A stretch of DNA of 42,582 nucleotides. It comes from Clostridium sp. OF09-36 (GTDB lineage: Bacteria > Bacillota > Clostridia > Lachnospirales > Lachnospiraceae). Below, one piece after another: positions 25,814 to 35,354 of this stretch. The DNA is taken from positions 1 to 42,582 of the forward strand of contig NZ_QUMD01000028.1 in NCBI RefSeq assembly GCF_003481985.1. The letters run 5' to 3'. How positions within the stretch are numbered: position 1 is the first letter of the stretch; the number at the start of each line of letters is the position of its first letter. Made by a program: the position numbers and the translations under genes. Below the pieces are notes generated by a model that did not search any database, was not told the DNA's origin, and saw nothing but the letters and a program-made list of their open reading frames with translations.

Positions 25814-25861
25814 AAAACAGCGGTTTGCCATAGGATAAAACTATAGCGAATCGCTGTTTTT
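25814..25861. terminator. Terminator between thrE and the MetE-like gene
   Basis: AAAACAGCG...CTATAGCGAATCGCTGTTTTT forms a hairpin with A and T ends on both strands, just after the ThrE stop on the minus strand. Confidence 0.6.
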
Positions 25862-25921
25862 GTTGTCTGACATATCGAGGCGGTGCCAGTGGAGAGTCTG
25901 TTGATTTTATTGGAAATTTGG

Positions 25922-27235
25922 TTACGTGCAGTAACGGAATGCTTTGTCGGTTATGATCCGGGCAAAGATCAGTCCAAGAGGCAAAGCAATGATGATCATG
26001 ATCGCAGCGGCGAACCAGGAGACTGCTTCGGTCAGCGACATGATGCCAAAGTTGTAGATTGCCCGGTACAGATAAAGCCCCGGAACCATGATTACGATGG
26101 ATGGAACGGTAAGAGAGATCCGCGGATAACCATTGTATTTTTTGATCAGGGAAGACAAAAGTCCTGCCGTGAGCGCACCGCTGAATGCGGCGGCTGCAGC
26201 TGGTACACCGGCAAGATCCACAAGCTCCAGACGGAGGGTATTGGCGATGGCGCCTATGATGGCGGCGGTCGCAGCAATCGGGATGGAGCTGTTGAACATA
26301 ATGGAGAAGCCAAACACACCAAAGAAGCTGGCAATCAGTCTTAGCAGCAGGTGAAGACCCGGGGCAAGATTCATGGAAGAAAAATCCTGCGGATGCAGGT
26401 TGAGAAGAAGTGCCATGATCCAGGCAAACATGGTTGCCACAACAACGATGATGATGGAATAGGTAAGCCGTTCCAGACCGGATCTCAGATCAAGCTTTGC
26501 AAGGTCGATCCCGCTGGTAATAAACGGGAATCCAGGGATGATGAAAAGCATGGAACACAGGTATCCAGCCTCATGAAATTCGGGTATATGAAAGATAAGT
26601 TCGGCCAGGTTCAGCAGCAGGGCATAGACCAGGCATGCTACGGATACGGAGACCGCGATATTCATATAGAGGGTAAAATGATGCTTGATCAATTTGGTGC
26701 GGATGAGGTTTCCAATTCCGGCTGCAAGAAAGGCAAGGATCATTTCCACAGGACCTCCGCCAAGCAGAAAGGTGAAAGCACAGCAGGCGATGGCGGCCGC
26801 CAGACCCAGCCGGAGCGGAGAGTAAAGCGCATGAATTCTCTCGATTTCATCTAGGCACTTGTGGATTTCTTCTCCAGTCAGGTGCGCTTCCTCGTGCGGA
26901 AAACTGTCAACAAACTGCTCCATGCGGTATAGTTTGGCTGTGTTGACTCCGGTGTTGGCGATGCACAGTGACTGGGAAACACAGTCATGACCGTCAAAAC
27001 AGTTAAATTCAATGGACATAAGACCAACATCTACCGCGCACGTAACCCCCAGTTCTCTGGAAAGCCGGTTCATGGAAGTGCGGACACGCCAGGCTCCGGT
27101 TCCGCAGGAAAGCATGATCAGCCCAACCCGACCGATGACGGATGCTTTTTCAATCAATCCGGCTTTTGCGATCAGCACGTGGCTGTCTGCATCTGCATAA
27201 GCATGCCATGGAATTTCCATGTGATTTTTTTCCAT
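25922..27235 (-). CDS. thrE: Threonine/serine exporter (ThrE family)
   Basis: The 437-residue protein fuses the two ThrE parts. The N-terminal domain has the pattern LSCGTGAWRVRTSMNRLSRELG...CAVDVGLMSIEFNCFDG (about residues 43-80) followed by the first membrane block. The second, smaller block from about 310 (FGVFGFSIMFNSSIPIAATAAIIGAIANTLRLELVD) corresponds to the ThrE_2 half. About ten helices are predicted. Family members export threonine and serine by proton exchange. The start at 27235 lacks a clear ribosome binding site; a second Met five codons later is equally possible. It is transcribed alone. Confidence 0.85.
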   Translation of the reverse strand: MEKNHMEIPWHAYADADSHVLIAKAGLIEKASVIGRVGLIMLSCGTGAWRVRTSMNRLSRELGVTCAVDVGLMSIEFNCFDGHDCVSQSLCIANTGVNTAKLYRMEQFVDSFPHEEAHLTGEEIHKCLDEIERIHALYSPLRLGLAAAIACCAFTFLLGGGPVEMILAFLAAGIGNLIRTKLIKHHFTLYMNIAVSVSVACLVYALLLNLAELIFHIPEFHEAGYLCSMLFIIPGFPFITSGIDLAKLDLRSGLERLTYSIIIVVVATMFAWIMALLLNLHPQDFSSMNLAPGLHLLLRLIASFFGVFGFSIMFNSSIPIAATAAIIGAIANTLRLELVDLAGVPAAAAAFSGALTAGLLSSLIKKYNGYPRISLTVPSIVIMVPGLYLYRAIYNFGIMSLTEAVSWFAAAIMIIIALPLGLIFARIITDKAFRYCT

Positions 27236-27545
27236 AATGTCGGTATAGCCTGCGGCTGACCGGTTGTGAAGGGATTATTTATCATCGGTACTCACTCTTT
27301 TCTGGTATTTTTGCTGCTGTTTGCGCTGCCCGTAAACAGTGACATATTTTTCTCAAAGAGATTATACCTTTGTGTGTACAATATGAAAACAGTATCATTG
27401 ATATAGTGATTATATAAAATTTGTATGGCTTGATTTTCGAAAAAATCTGCTATTCCACCCGCAGTCGTCCCCTGGTTTCATAATCCATGCGGCTTTCTGC
27501 CACATTCTGTTCAATCAAATAATTTATATAAGTAGGGCGCGCTCT
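27236..27545 (-). other. Intergenic region with an unrecognised C-terminal fragment
   Basis: On the minus strand 27544 to 27450 reads RARPTYINYLIEQNVAESRMDYETRGRLRVE and then stops. The residues look like a genuine protein tail, but there is no start and I do not recognise the family; it may be left from a deleted gene downstream of the MATE pump. The remainder (27236-27449) is A+T-rich with no other feature. Confidence 0.3.
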
Positions 27546-28915
27546 TTAATCATGATTGGTCTGTCGGGAAGTTGTGAAGAGTTTTTCTGCGTGTTTCCCA
27601 TGCTTCATCCACATAAACGCGCCGGTGCAGATGATCACAGACAGAAATGAACCGGCTGGTGCGGCAAATCCCATCGGGAACAGCGTGTCCGGGTACTGTC
27701 TGGATGCCAGATAAGCGATCGGAATGCGTGCGCAGATAATGGCAGCCAGATTGTGCATAAAGGAAATACCGGAAAGACCATACGCACAGAAATATCCGCT
27801 GAAACAGAAGTGGATCCCGGCAAAAATGGCATCCCAGATGTAGCTGTGCAGATACTGGCTGCCGAGACGGACCACATCGGCGTTATCAGAAAACAGATGG
27901 ACTGCCGAGCCGCCCAGAAACTGCATGAGTACGGAGATAATGATACCGTAGGAAACGGTAATACTCATGGCGCAAAGCAGCGTCTGGCTTGCCCGTTCGT
28001 GCTTTCCGGCACCGATATTCTGGGCAGAGAGTGCAGAAACAGTAGAGAGCATGGAGGACGGGACCAGGAAAAACAGGCTGATCATTTTTCCACGATACCG
28101 ACTGCCGCTGCATCGTTTAAGCCGCGGCGGTTGGCAATGATGGTGATCATGATGAACGCGATCTGAATGAATCCGTCCTGCATGGCGATCGGAAAGCCAA
28201 TCTTAAAAAGATTTCCCATAACTGCTCTGACCGGTTTTAAATCAGCTGCATGAAAGCCCGGAATCATTTTTTTACGGAATACCATGGTCAGGGAGACCAG
28301 CACACTGATCGTCTGGGACAGGGTGGTGCCAAATGCTGCACCGGCAGGACCCATATGCAGTGCACCAATGAACAGGTAGTCGAGGGCAATGTTAAACGCA
28401 CAGGCTATGGCAATGAAATACATCGGACTTTTCGAGTCTCCCATCCCGCGGAAGATGGAGCTGATCATGTTGTAAGCCGTGATAAACGGAATGCCGATAA
28501 AGCAGATCGTTAAGTAGATGATGGTGTCCTTCACGGCTTCCTGCGGGGTGGACATGATTGCTACGATCGGCTTTACAAAGCACAGCAAAACTACGGTAAG
28601 GCAAATGGAAAGCAGCATGAACAGTGTTACGGTATTGCCGATGGACTGGTTCACCTGTTCGCGGTCATTGGCGCCGACGGCACGTCCGATCATGACGGTT
28701 GTTCCCATGGCCAGTCCGACGATCATGACGGTCAGCATGTGCATGACCTGGCTTCCGATGGAAACGGCCGTAGTGGCACCGACTCCGTTAAACTGGCCGA
28801 TGATGAACAGGTCGGCAGTTCCGTAAAGCGTCTGAAGAAAATAAGAAAGAAAGTACGGAAGCGAGAACAGCAGGATGGTTTTCGGCACGCTTCCGGTCGT
28901 TAAATTGTGTTCCAT
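27546..28915 (-). CDS. MATE family efflux transporter, frameshifted
   Basis: The first frame (28915 to about 28086) encodes TTGSVPKTILLFSLPYFLSYFLQTLYGTADLFIIGQFNGVGATTAVSIGSQVMHM...AAVGIVEK and stops. The second (from 28085) continues MISLFFLVPSSMLSTVSALSAQNIGAGKHERASQTLL. Together they make a normal 456-residue MATE pump. At the join the minus strand has GGAAAAATGATC; one more A gives VEKMISLFF in one frame. AAAGGAG precedes the start. The gene lies downstream of the orphan effector-domain gene and may be controlled by it. Confidence 0.88.
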
Positions 28916-29006
28916 GAATATGTCTCCTTTGATTGAAAATAGGTTTTACAGGCTGATAGCTTTTTAATCTGTGAATTGTTAAGTTCCATGCGTTCGTGAG
29001 CAGTCA

Positions 29007-29399
29007 TTACGCATTGCACTGTATTGGAATGCAGATTTCGGTTACAAATTTGTCCGTGTCGTTTGTGACACCGTAGTCGATCAGCGTGATTTCGCGGGAA
29101 AAGCCGGTAATCTGCATTTTATGCATGGAAATATAGTCCAGCAGCTTCCGGTACTCTTGCGGTGCTTCGGTATGCTGCCCGTGAAAGCGGATCCGCACAG
29201 CCAGCGTTTCCGGCAGTGTGAGTGTGCTGCCGCGATAGAGATCCTCCTGCTCCAGCATGAGGAAGATTCCATCGTACGAAGTAATCTGATGACTCAATAG
29301 ATGTTCGCAGGAAATGCCGACTCCGACTTTGCCAAGGAAGATCAGTGCTTCGGACTGGGATTCGTCGAGCTTCTTCAAAAACAAATTTTTTTTATCCAT
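29007..29399 (-). CDS. Orphan GyrI-like effector-binding protein (MerR regulator lacking its HTH)
   Basis: The 130-residue product (MDKKNLFLKKLDESQSEALIFLGKVGVGISCEHLLSHQ...EYRKLLDYISMHKMQITGFSREITLIDYGVTNDTDKFVTEICIPI) matches the C-terminal ligand-binding domain of BmrR-type MerR regulators. No DNA-binding domain precedes it. The open frame extends upstream to 29486, but that extra part looks like leader, and GAAAGG lies before the ATG at 29399. It has a promoter with the 19-bp MerR-type spacer. It is either a truncated regulator or a stand-alone drug-binding protein. It lies 91 bases upstream of a MATE gene in the same direction. Confidence 0.65.
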   Translation of the reverse strand: MDKKNLFLKKLDESQSEALIFLGKVGVGISCEHLLSHQITSYDGIFLMLEQEDLYRGSTLTLPETLAVRIRFHGQHTEAPQEYRKLLDYISMHKMQITGFSREITLIDYGVTNDTDKFVTEICIPIQCNA

Positions 29400-29475
29400 A
29401 GGCAGGACCTTTCTGTACTGCAAAGTTTTTTTGATGAGTTTTATATGCTGCTGCATTTTGTATTGCACGTTTTTT

Positions 29476-29506
29476 ATTATAAACACTACAATGATTATAG
29501 AGTCAA
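29476..29506 (-). promoter_or_regulatory. MerR-type promoter (19-bp spacer)
   Basis: On the minus strand TTGACT (29501-29506) and TATAAT (29476-29481) are 19 bases apart. The spacer holds the near-palindrome CTATAATCATTGTAG. Both elements are near consensus, so only the spacing makes it weak without an activator, as in known MerR targets. Confidence 0.7.
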
Positions 29507-29562
29507 GAGAAAAAGTAATGAAACAAAATTTTTCAATACGGAATAAAAATAAAGAGAACTAA

Positions 29563-29591
29563 TTGACAATAATTGGAAATATTTATATAGA
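29563..29591 (+). promoter_or_regulatory. Promoter directly followed by a terminator
   Basis: TTGACA (29563-29568), a 17-base spacer and TATAGA (29586-29591). The transcript would start near 29598 and meet the terminator at 29606-29651. Confidence 0.55.
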
Positions 29592-29605
29592 AGAAACAGG
29601 AATGG

Positions 29606-29651
29606 AAAGACCGGTGAAACTGGGAAAAAAGCCAGTTTCACCGGTCTTTTT
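29606..29651 (+). terminator. Strong terminator hairpin
   Basis: AAAGACCGGTGAAACTGG pairs perfectly with the following complement, ending in TTTTT. With the promoter just upstream it would define a transcript of about 55 bases, or an attenuated leader for the cyclic-di-GMP gene. Confidence 0.75.
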
Positions 29652-29728
29652 GGAGGGAATTTTATGGATAGTTATGCTCAAAATCGACAAATTTCGCCAT
29701 AAATCTGCCAAGCATATCGCGTAGGATG

Positions 29729-29757
29729 TTGAGGCTGTGTTATATTACTACTATATT
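29729..29757 (+). promoter_or_regulatory. Promoter of the GGDEF-REC-HD-GYP gene
   Basis: TTGAGG (29729-29734), a 17-base spacer and TATATT (29752-29757), 30 bases before the likely start at 29787. Confidence 0.5.
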
Positions 29758-29786
29758 GCGCCTAAATATAGAAAGTGTATCAGAAC

Positions 29787-31855
29787 ATGGAAACAAAAGA
29801 GAAACATATGGACTTAAATAACCGTTTTTTGGAAGAAGCTGTTTTTGCGATCGCAGATGGTTACTGCAGCATCAACCTCACAAAAAACCTGATACCGGGT
29901 GTCATGCATCAGGTCGTGGACGGGGTAAATTATGACTTGAATAAACAGCTTGGAATGCCGGAAAATTCCAGCTTTACAGAGATCGTGGCGCAGTGGGCCC
30001 TGACGATCCCGGAAGAAGGACGAAAGGATTTTCTGGATGTTCTGGACCGGGAAAGTCTTTTGGCGCGTTACCGAAAGGGGGAACGCCATATTTCCTTCAC
30101 GTATTGGACGAGGACGGCGACCTACGAGCCGATGCTGGCAGAGGATCATCTGGCGATGTTTGAAGATGAGAAAACGGGCGATATCCTGGGGGTAAATTAT
30201 GTGCTGGACCGCACGGAGCAGTACCGCTTAAAACAATATAAAGCACAGCTGGAGCAGAAAACGCAGAAGCTGGAAGCTTTGCTGGAGGTGGAAAAGGTAT
30301 ACAATACCAAGCTGTACCTCGATGCGCTGACCGGTGCTTATAACCGCCGTTATTATGAAGAAGTTGTGCATGATTTTACCGGTCCTTCCGGTGTGGCATT
30401 GATGGATCTGGATGATTTTAAGATCTATAATGATACCTATGGTCACCAGGCGGGAGACCGTGCCTGGAAACTGCGGCGAAAGCGGTCCGCGCCTGCATCC
30501 GCACGGGAGATATGTTTATCCGCTATGGCGGTGATGAATTTTTGCTGGTTTTAGTCGGGATTCCGTCTCATTTCTTCCAGGCAAAGCTGGATCAGGTACG
30601 CGAAAAGGTATACCATGCCAGTGTTCCAGGGTATGCGCATATTCAGCTTTCCATGAGTATCGGAGGTGCCATGCAGACGCTTGCAGAGCCGATGGAAGCA
30701 GTTGTCTGCCGGGCAGACCGCCTGATGTACCAGGCAAAGCGTCATAAAAACAAGGTGATCGTGGAGGGCAGCGAAGAGGAACAGAGTCTGGCACATGGCG
30801 CTGCCTCCAGCCGGGAACACCAGAAGATCCTGATCGTGGATGATTCCCAGTTAAACCGGGAGCTGCTTGCTGCAATCTTAAGTGACGATTACCAGATCAT
30901 GGAGGCAGAAGACGGTCAGGAAGGATTGAAAATCTTATATGAGAATCAAAAGCAGATCGCGCTGATACTTTTGGATATCAATATGCCGAAACTGGATGGG
31001 TTTGGGGTATTGAAAGCCATGAATGCAAACCATATCATCGAAGATATTCCGGTCATCATGATCTCCAGCGATGACTCGGAGGTGGTGATCCGTGAATCTT
31101 ATGAGCTTGGAGCTTCTGATTATGTGAACCGCCCGTTCGATGCACGGATCGTGTACCGCCGTGTGGCAAATACCATCAAGCTCTATGAAAAGCAGCGGCG
31201 TCTGGTGCAGCTGGTGTCCAGGCAGATCCGTAAGCAGGAGCACAATACGTCCATGCTGGTTGGGGTGTTGAGCCAGATCGTGGAATTTCGAAATGGGGAA
31301 AGCGGCTCTCATGTGCGTAACATCCGCAGAATCACAGAGCTTCTGTTAAATCACCTGACTACGATCACAGATAAATATAAGCTCACGCCGGAAGAAAAAG
31401 AGTACATTCCGCTGGCTTCCGCCCTGCACGATATTGGTAAGATCGCAGTAGATGAAAAGATTCTAAACAAGCCAGGAAGACTGACAAAGGAAGAGTTTGA
31501 GATCATGAAAACGCACAGCATGATGGGAGCCGAGATGCTCCAGAAGCTGGAGAACTTTGAGAAAGAACCGCTGCTGCAGACAGCCTATGAAATTGCCCGT
31601 TGGCACCATGAACGATGGGATGGAAGCGGATACCCGGATGGACTGAAAGAAGATAAGATCCCGATCAGTGCACAGCTGGTATCCATGGCTGACGTTTACG
31701 ATGCACTCACCAGTGAACGGTGCTACAAGCAGGTGTTTTCCCATGAGACTGCGATTGCAATGATCAAAAATGGGGAGTGCGGGGCATTCAATCCATTGCT
31801 GATCCATTGCCTGACCCAGTTGGAAGAAGAACTGAAAGGGAAAAGTAGAAAATAA
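29787..31855 (+). CDS. GGDEF-REC-HD-GYP cyclic-di-GMP turnover protein, frameshifted
   Basis: With one base restored this is 689 residues. An N-terminal PAS-like region (to about 150) and a short coiled coil lead into a GGDEF diguanylate cyclase (RYGGDEF near residue 248). A receiver domain follows (KILIVDDSQLNREL, phospho-Asp in LILLDINMP), then an HD-GYP phosphodiesterase (LHDIGKIAVDE, RWHHERWDGSGYPDG). It can therefore in principle both make and break cyclic-di-GMP, switched by phosphorylation. The frame breaks at 30462-30464, where GTGCCTGGAAA needs one C to read RALETAAKAVRA. In the receiver the usual Lys-Pro is Arg-Pro (VNRPFD). The start at 29787 has no strong ribosome binding site; Met at 29808 is an alternative. 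No partner histidine kinase is nearby. Confidence 0.85.
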
Positions 31856-31866
31856 CAGGTTTTGTA

Positions 31867-31896
31867 TTGACAGTTTCAGCCTGTATGTCGTAAACT
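31867..31896 (+). promoter_or_regulatory. Promoter of the cobalamin uptake operon
   Basis: TTGACA (31867-31872), an 18-base spacer and TAAACT (31891-31896), just upstream of the riboswitch. Confidence 0.55.
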
Positions 31897-31909
31897 ATGC
31901 TGCGGAATC

Positions 31910-32065
31910 AGTGTCGGTCGTTTGGGACCGGTGAAAAGGGAAACGGGTGGAAGTCCCGTGCGGTGCCGCCGCTGTAAGCGCATAAAAGGCAGTCTGCATT
32001 TCACTGTATCATTATGGGAAGAAATCGGACAACATTGCCGCGCAAGCCAGAAGACCTGCTTTTTC
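31910..32065 (+). promoter_or_regulatory. Cobalamin riboswitch
   Basis: The conserved core is plain: GTGAAAAGGGAAACGGGTG at 31931-31949, CCCGTGCGGTGCCGCCGCTGTAAGC up to 31979, and the B12 box AGCCAGAAGACCTGC at 32045-32059. It lies between a promoter and a B12-type ABC importer. About 265 bases separate the box from the first ATG, and they hold GC-rich pairing possibilities (AGGGGA near 32105 with TCCCCT near 32157) that may form the expression platform. High cobalamin should switch the operon off, as known for this class. Confidence 0.9.
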
Positions 32066-32330
32066 CACTTTTGCTGTCACGGTCCATGACATGGCAAGGG
32101 AAACAAGGGGAAAGTCTGCTGTTTGACACGCATGTGTGAACAGGAATAAACGTGTCCCCTGGATGCAAAATACGGTGCATCATTCGGTTTATCGTTGGAT
32201 AGGCTGAATGGTGCTTTTTCTTTTTTATATGACATTGTGATAGGGCAAGTTATGTTTTTGCATCACATTCCTGCATGGGTGTACAGAAAATTAATTTTTA
32301 CTCATTTTCAACATCAGGAGGAAAACAATT

Positions 32331-33427
32331 ATGAGAAACAAGAAACTGGTAACATTCACGATGGCTGCCTGCATGATGACAGCCTGGTAGCTGGCTGCGG
32401 CGCAAAAAATGCAGATACTGCTTCCAAGGCAGAGACTGCTGCTGAGAGCAGTACTGAAGAATCGAAACAGGCAGAAACCGAAGAATCCAAAGCTGATGAG
32501 GCAAAGACAGATGGTGCAGAGGAAGCTTACAAGCCGGTTACCATTACCTTAAACCTGCAGCGTTCTGGTCTGGGTGAAAATGTAGAATATACCTTTACCA
32601 AAAAGCCATCTGCTGTTGTGGCATCCGGTGATCAGATGGCAGATTTCTTCTTTGATCTGGGACTGGAAGACCAGATGGTTGGTTACACGAAGGGAAGCTG
32701 CTGGAGTACGGTTTCCCAGTATCCGGCAAGAGACAAGGTGCCGCAGCTTCTGGAGGCAGGAAAGGGCATTTCCAATCTGTCCAAAGAGGAGCTTGCAGCT
32801 ACCGGCTGTGATTTCCTGATGGGCTGGGACTCTGTATTTTCTGATAAAAACTTCGGAAAAGAGTTCTGTGATGCAAACGGAATTGCCATGTATTTCCCAT
32901 ACGTATGCTCCGATCAGGCAACCTTTGAGGATCTTTACAAGGACTATGAGACCTTAGGAAAAATCTTCCAGGTAGAGGATGTTGCTTCTGAGAAGATCCA
33001 GGCAATGAAGGACACCCTTCAGGAAGTAAAAGATACTCTCGGTGAGGATGTTTACCAGAATCCGGTTACCGTATTTGCTTATGATTCCGGTGAGGATGCA
33101 CCGTTTACCGCATGTCAGGGTATGCCGGGCGACATCATCAAACTGGCTGGCGGAATCTCCATTTTTGATGACATTGAGGCTGGCTGGGCAACTCCTTCCT
33201 GGGAAGAAGTGGTAGAGCGCGACCCGGATGTGATCCTGATCCTGGACTACACCGGAGACATTTCTGAGAAGAAAAATTTCCTGGAGACCAACGAGTTCAC
33301 CAAGGATTTAAGAGCTGTCAAAGAGGGCAAGATCTACTCTGCATGTTGCAGTGATATGCAGGGGTCTGCAGGTTCTGCAGAGGCTGTCAAAGAGATCGCA
33401 AAGCAGCTGTATCCGGACAAATTCTAA
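32331..33427 (+). CDS. btuF: Cobalamin-type ABC substrate-binding lipoprotein, frameshifted in the signal peptide
   Basis: The ATG at 32331 follows AGGAGG and starts the signal MRNKKLVTFTMAACMMTA. The frame then meets TGG TAG. Adding one C at 32382-32384 (AGCCTGGTAG) gives ALVAGCGAKN, a perfect lipobox. The 365-residue product has a Glu/Lys/Ala-rich spacer and a type III periplasmic-binding fold (KPSAVVASGDQMADFFFDLGLEDQMVGYTKGSCW, ELAATGCDFLMGW, DPDVILILDYTG). Such proteins bind corrinoids or iron chelates; the riboswitch upstream points to a corrinoid. The longer frame starting at 32195 is only open leader. Confidence 0.85.
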
Positions 33428-33458
33428 TTGGCCCCGTTTTAGGAGAAAAAAACAGAAA

Positions 33459-34526
33459 ATGAAATCAGAAATCAGTAAAAACAATGGATGGAAAACGGGC
33501 CGTTTTGCCGTAACACTCCTGATCGTCCTGCTTCTGATCGCGTTCGTCACAACCATTTCCGTGACACTTGGAGCCATCCATGTGTCGCCGGATGAAATCT
33601 TAAAGATCATCGTAAATAAGGCATCGGGAAGTGATCTGTTTCCGGTTACCTGGGAGCAGAAAACGGAAAATATCATCTGGAATATCCGCTTTCCGCGCGT
33701 GATCATGGCCTTTATCGTGGGAGCCGGATTATCGCTTTGCGGTGTGCTAATGCAGGCGCTGACGAAGAACCCGTTGGCAGATCCGTATGTGCTGGGCATT
33801 TCCTCCGGTGCTTCTGCCGGTGCGGTCAGTGTGATCATTTTGGGGTGGTTCAGCTTTCTGGGTGGCTATGCGGTAATCTTTGGCGCAACGCTGGGAGCGG
33901 CAGCAGCCATATGCCTTTCCTTAAGCATCGCTTCCCTGAAGGGCAGGATTACCTCCACGCAGCTGGTTTTAGCCGGAATTGCCACTTCTGCGTTGTTTTC
34001 CGCGACCACAAACCTGATCGTGTACGGATTCAACAACGGTTCAGATAAGACAAAAATGGCGCTGTACTGGATGGTGGGTTCCTTAAGCGGTGCGACCTGG
34101 AGCCGGGTAAAATACGTCTTTATCGTGGCGGCTGTGACCATGATCCTCATCATTTTAGTTTCCAGGGATTTGGATGTGCTGCTGCTTGGTGATGATGTGG
34201 CAGAGACATTGGGAGCTGACACCAGACGCATCAAACTGCTGATCATTCTGGCCTCCACAGTCCTGACCGGCGTGGTCGTTTCGGTCAGCGGCGTGATCGG
34301 ATTTGTAGGCCTGGTCGTGCCGCATATCATGCGCGGATTTGTAGGTTCCGTGCATAAGCGGCTGATCCCGGTATCGATCCTGGGAGGTGGACTGTTCGCC
34401 ATGATCGCGGACCTGATCTCCCGCGTCATCATTGCGCCGGAAGAACTGCCGATCGGCGTGATCGCGGCATTTTTCGGTGCGCCGTTCTTCCTCTATCTGA
34501 TCCGGAAAGGAAGTGTGGGCCGATGA
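33459..34526 (+). CDS. btuC: Cobalamin-type ABC transporter permease (FecCD family)
   Basis: The 355-residue permease has about ten helices and FecCD landmarks: RFPRVIMAFIVGAGLSLCGVLMQALTKNPLADPYVLGISSGASAGA, GVIGFVGLVVPHIMR and ADLISRVIIAPEELPIGVIAAFFGAPFFLYLI. It forms a homodimeric channel for the corrinoid handed over by the binding protein at 32331. I start at the ATG at 33459 (MKSEISKNNG) behind AGGAG, although the spacing is long; the frame upstream overlaps the preceding gene. The stop overlaps the ATPase start as ATGA. Confidence 0.9.
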   Translation: MKSEISKNNGWKTGRFAVTLLIVLLLIAFVTTISVTLGAIHVSPDEILKIIVNKASGSDLFPVTWEQKTENIIWNIRFPRVIMAFIVGAGLSLCGVLMQALTKNPLADPYVLGISSGASAGAVSVIILGWFSFLGGYAVIFGATLGAAAAICLSLSIASLKGRITSTQLVLAGIATSALFSATTNLIVYGFNNGSDKTKMALYWMVGSLSGATWSRVKYVFIVAAVTMILIILVSRDLDVLLLGDDVAETLGADTRRIKLLIILASTVLTGVVVSVSGVIGFVGLVVPHIMRGFVGSVHKRLIPVSILGGGLFAMIADLISRVIIAPEELPIGVIAAFFGAPFFLYLIRKGSVGR

Positions 34527-35310
34527 GTTTATATGTAAAAAATCTGGATTACCAGATTGGAAATGACCAGATTCTAAAGCAGATTTCCCTGGAAATCCGG
34601 AACGGAGAGTTTGTGGGACTTGTGGGACCGAACGGCTGCGGAAAGTCCACGCTGTTAAAGCATATTTACCGCACGTATAAGCCAAAAGGCGGCACGATCT
34701 TTTTAGACGGCAAAGATATTACAGAGTTTTCTGCGAAGAAAATGGCGGGAGAACTGGCTGTCATGGCACAGGAAAACCAGCTGGAATTTGACTTTACCGT
34801 GCGGGATATGGTCATGTTTGGCCGCTACGCACACAAGAAATTTTTGGAAGGTGACACCGCAAAAGACCGGGAATTGTGCGAACAATGCCTGCGGGAAGTC
34901 GGCCTGACCGGCTATGAAACCGCTCATATTTAAGCCTTTCCGGTGGGGAAAAACAGCGTGTTCTGCTGGCCCGTGTACTGATGCAGGAAAGCCGCTATAT
35001 CGTGCTGGATGAGCCGACCAACCATCTCGATGTCAGCTACCAGTACCAGATCATGGATATTCTGCGCGGGCAGAATGTCACCGTCTTTTCCTCGATTCAT
35101 GACTTAAATCTGGCAGCACTTTACTGTGACCGGATCCTGTTTTTGTATCAGGGAAAGATCGTGGACAGTGGGACACCGGAAGCGGTGCTGACGCAGGAAA
35201 ACATCCGGAAGTATTTTGGAATCGAAGCGCAGATTACGAAAAATGATGTGACCGGGAAGGTTCAGATTTATTATCTGCCGGGATGGGTGAGGAAAAAAGC
35301 TTGTAAGTAA
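34523..35310 (+). CDS. btuD: Cobalamin-type ABC transporter ATPase, frameshifted
   Basis: Joined, 262 residues: Walker A GPNGCGKST (about 37-45), then ELAVMAQENQLEFDFTVRDMVMFGRYAHKKF, the usual FecE/BtuD Q-loop region. After GYET the frame stops; one more C at 34920-34921 gives RSYLSLSGGEKQRVLLARVLMQ, restoring the ABC signature, followed by Walker B YIVLDEPTNHLDV and the switch His in SSIHDLNLAALYCD. As read, the signature motif is lost and no functional ATPase would be made. Because the binding protein has the same kind of break, a sequencing error is likely. It completes the BtuFCD importer. Confidence 0.88.
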
Positions 35311-35354
35311 CAGAAGAAATTTTACAAAATAGGAATGATTTAGGAGAATTTACT

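Noticed and set aside
25723..25921. S-box or other methionine riboswitch before the MetE-like gene
   Set aside because: The leader is short and contains only a promoter and the terminator of thrE; no S-box core is visible.
28085..28089. GAAAAATGA overlap in the MATE gene as programmed frameshifting or coupled translation
   Set aside because: A one-base loss in the A run gives a perfect single-frame MATE protein, and the same kind of break recurs in unrelated genes in this window.
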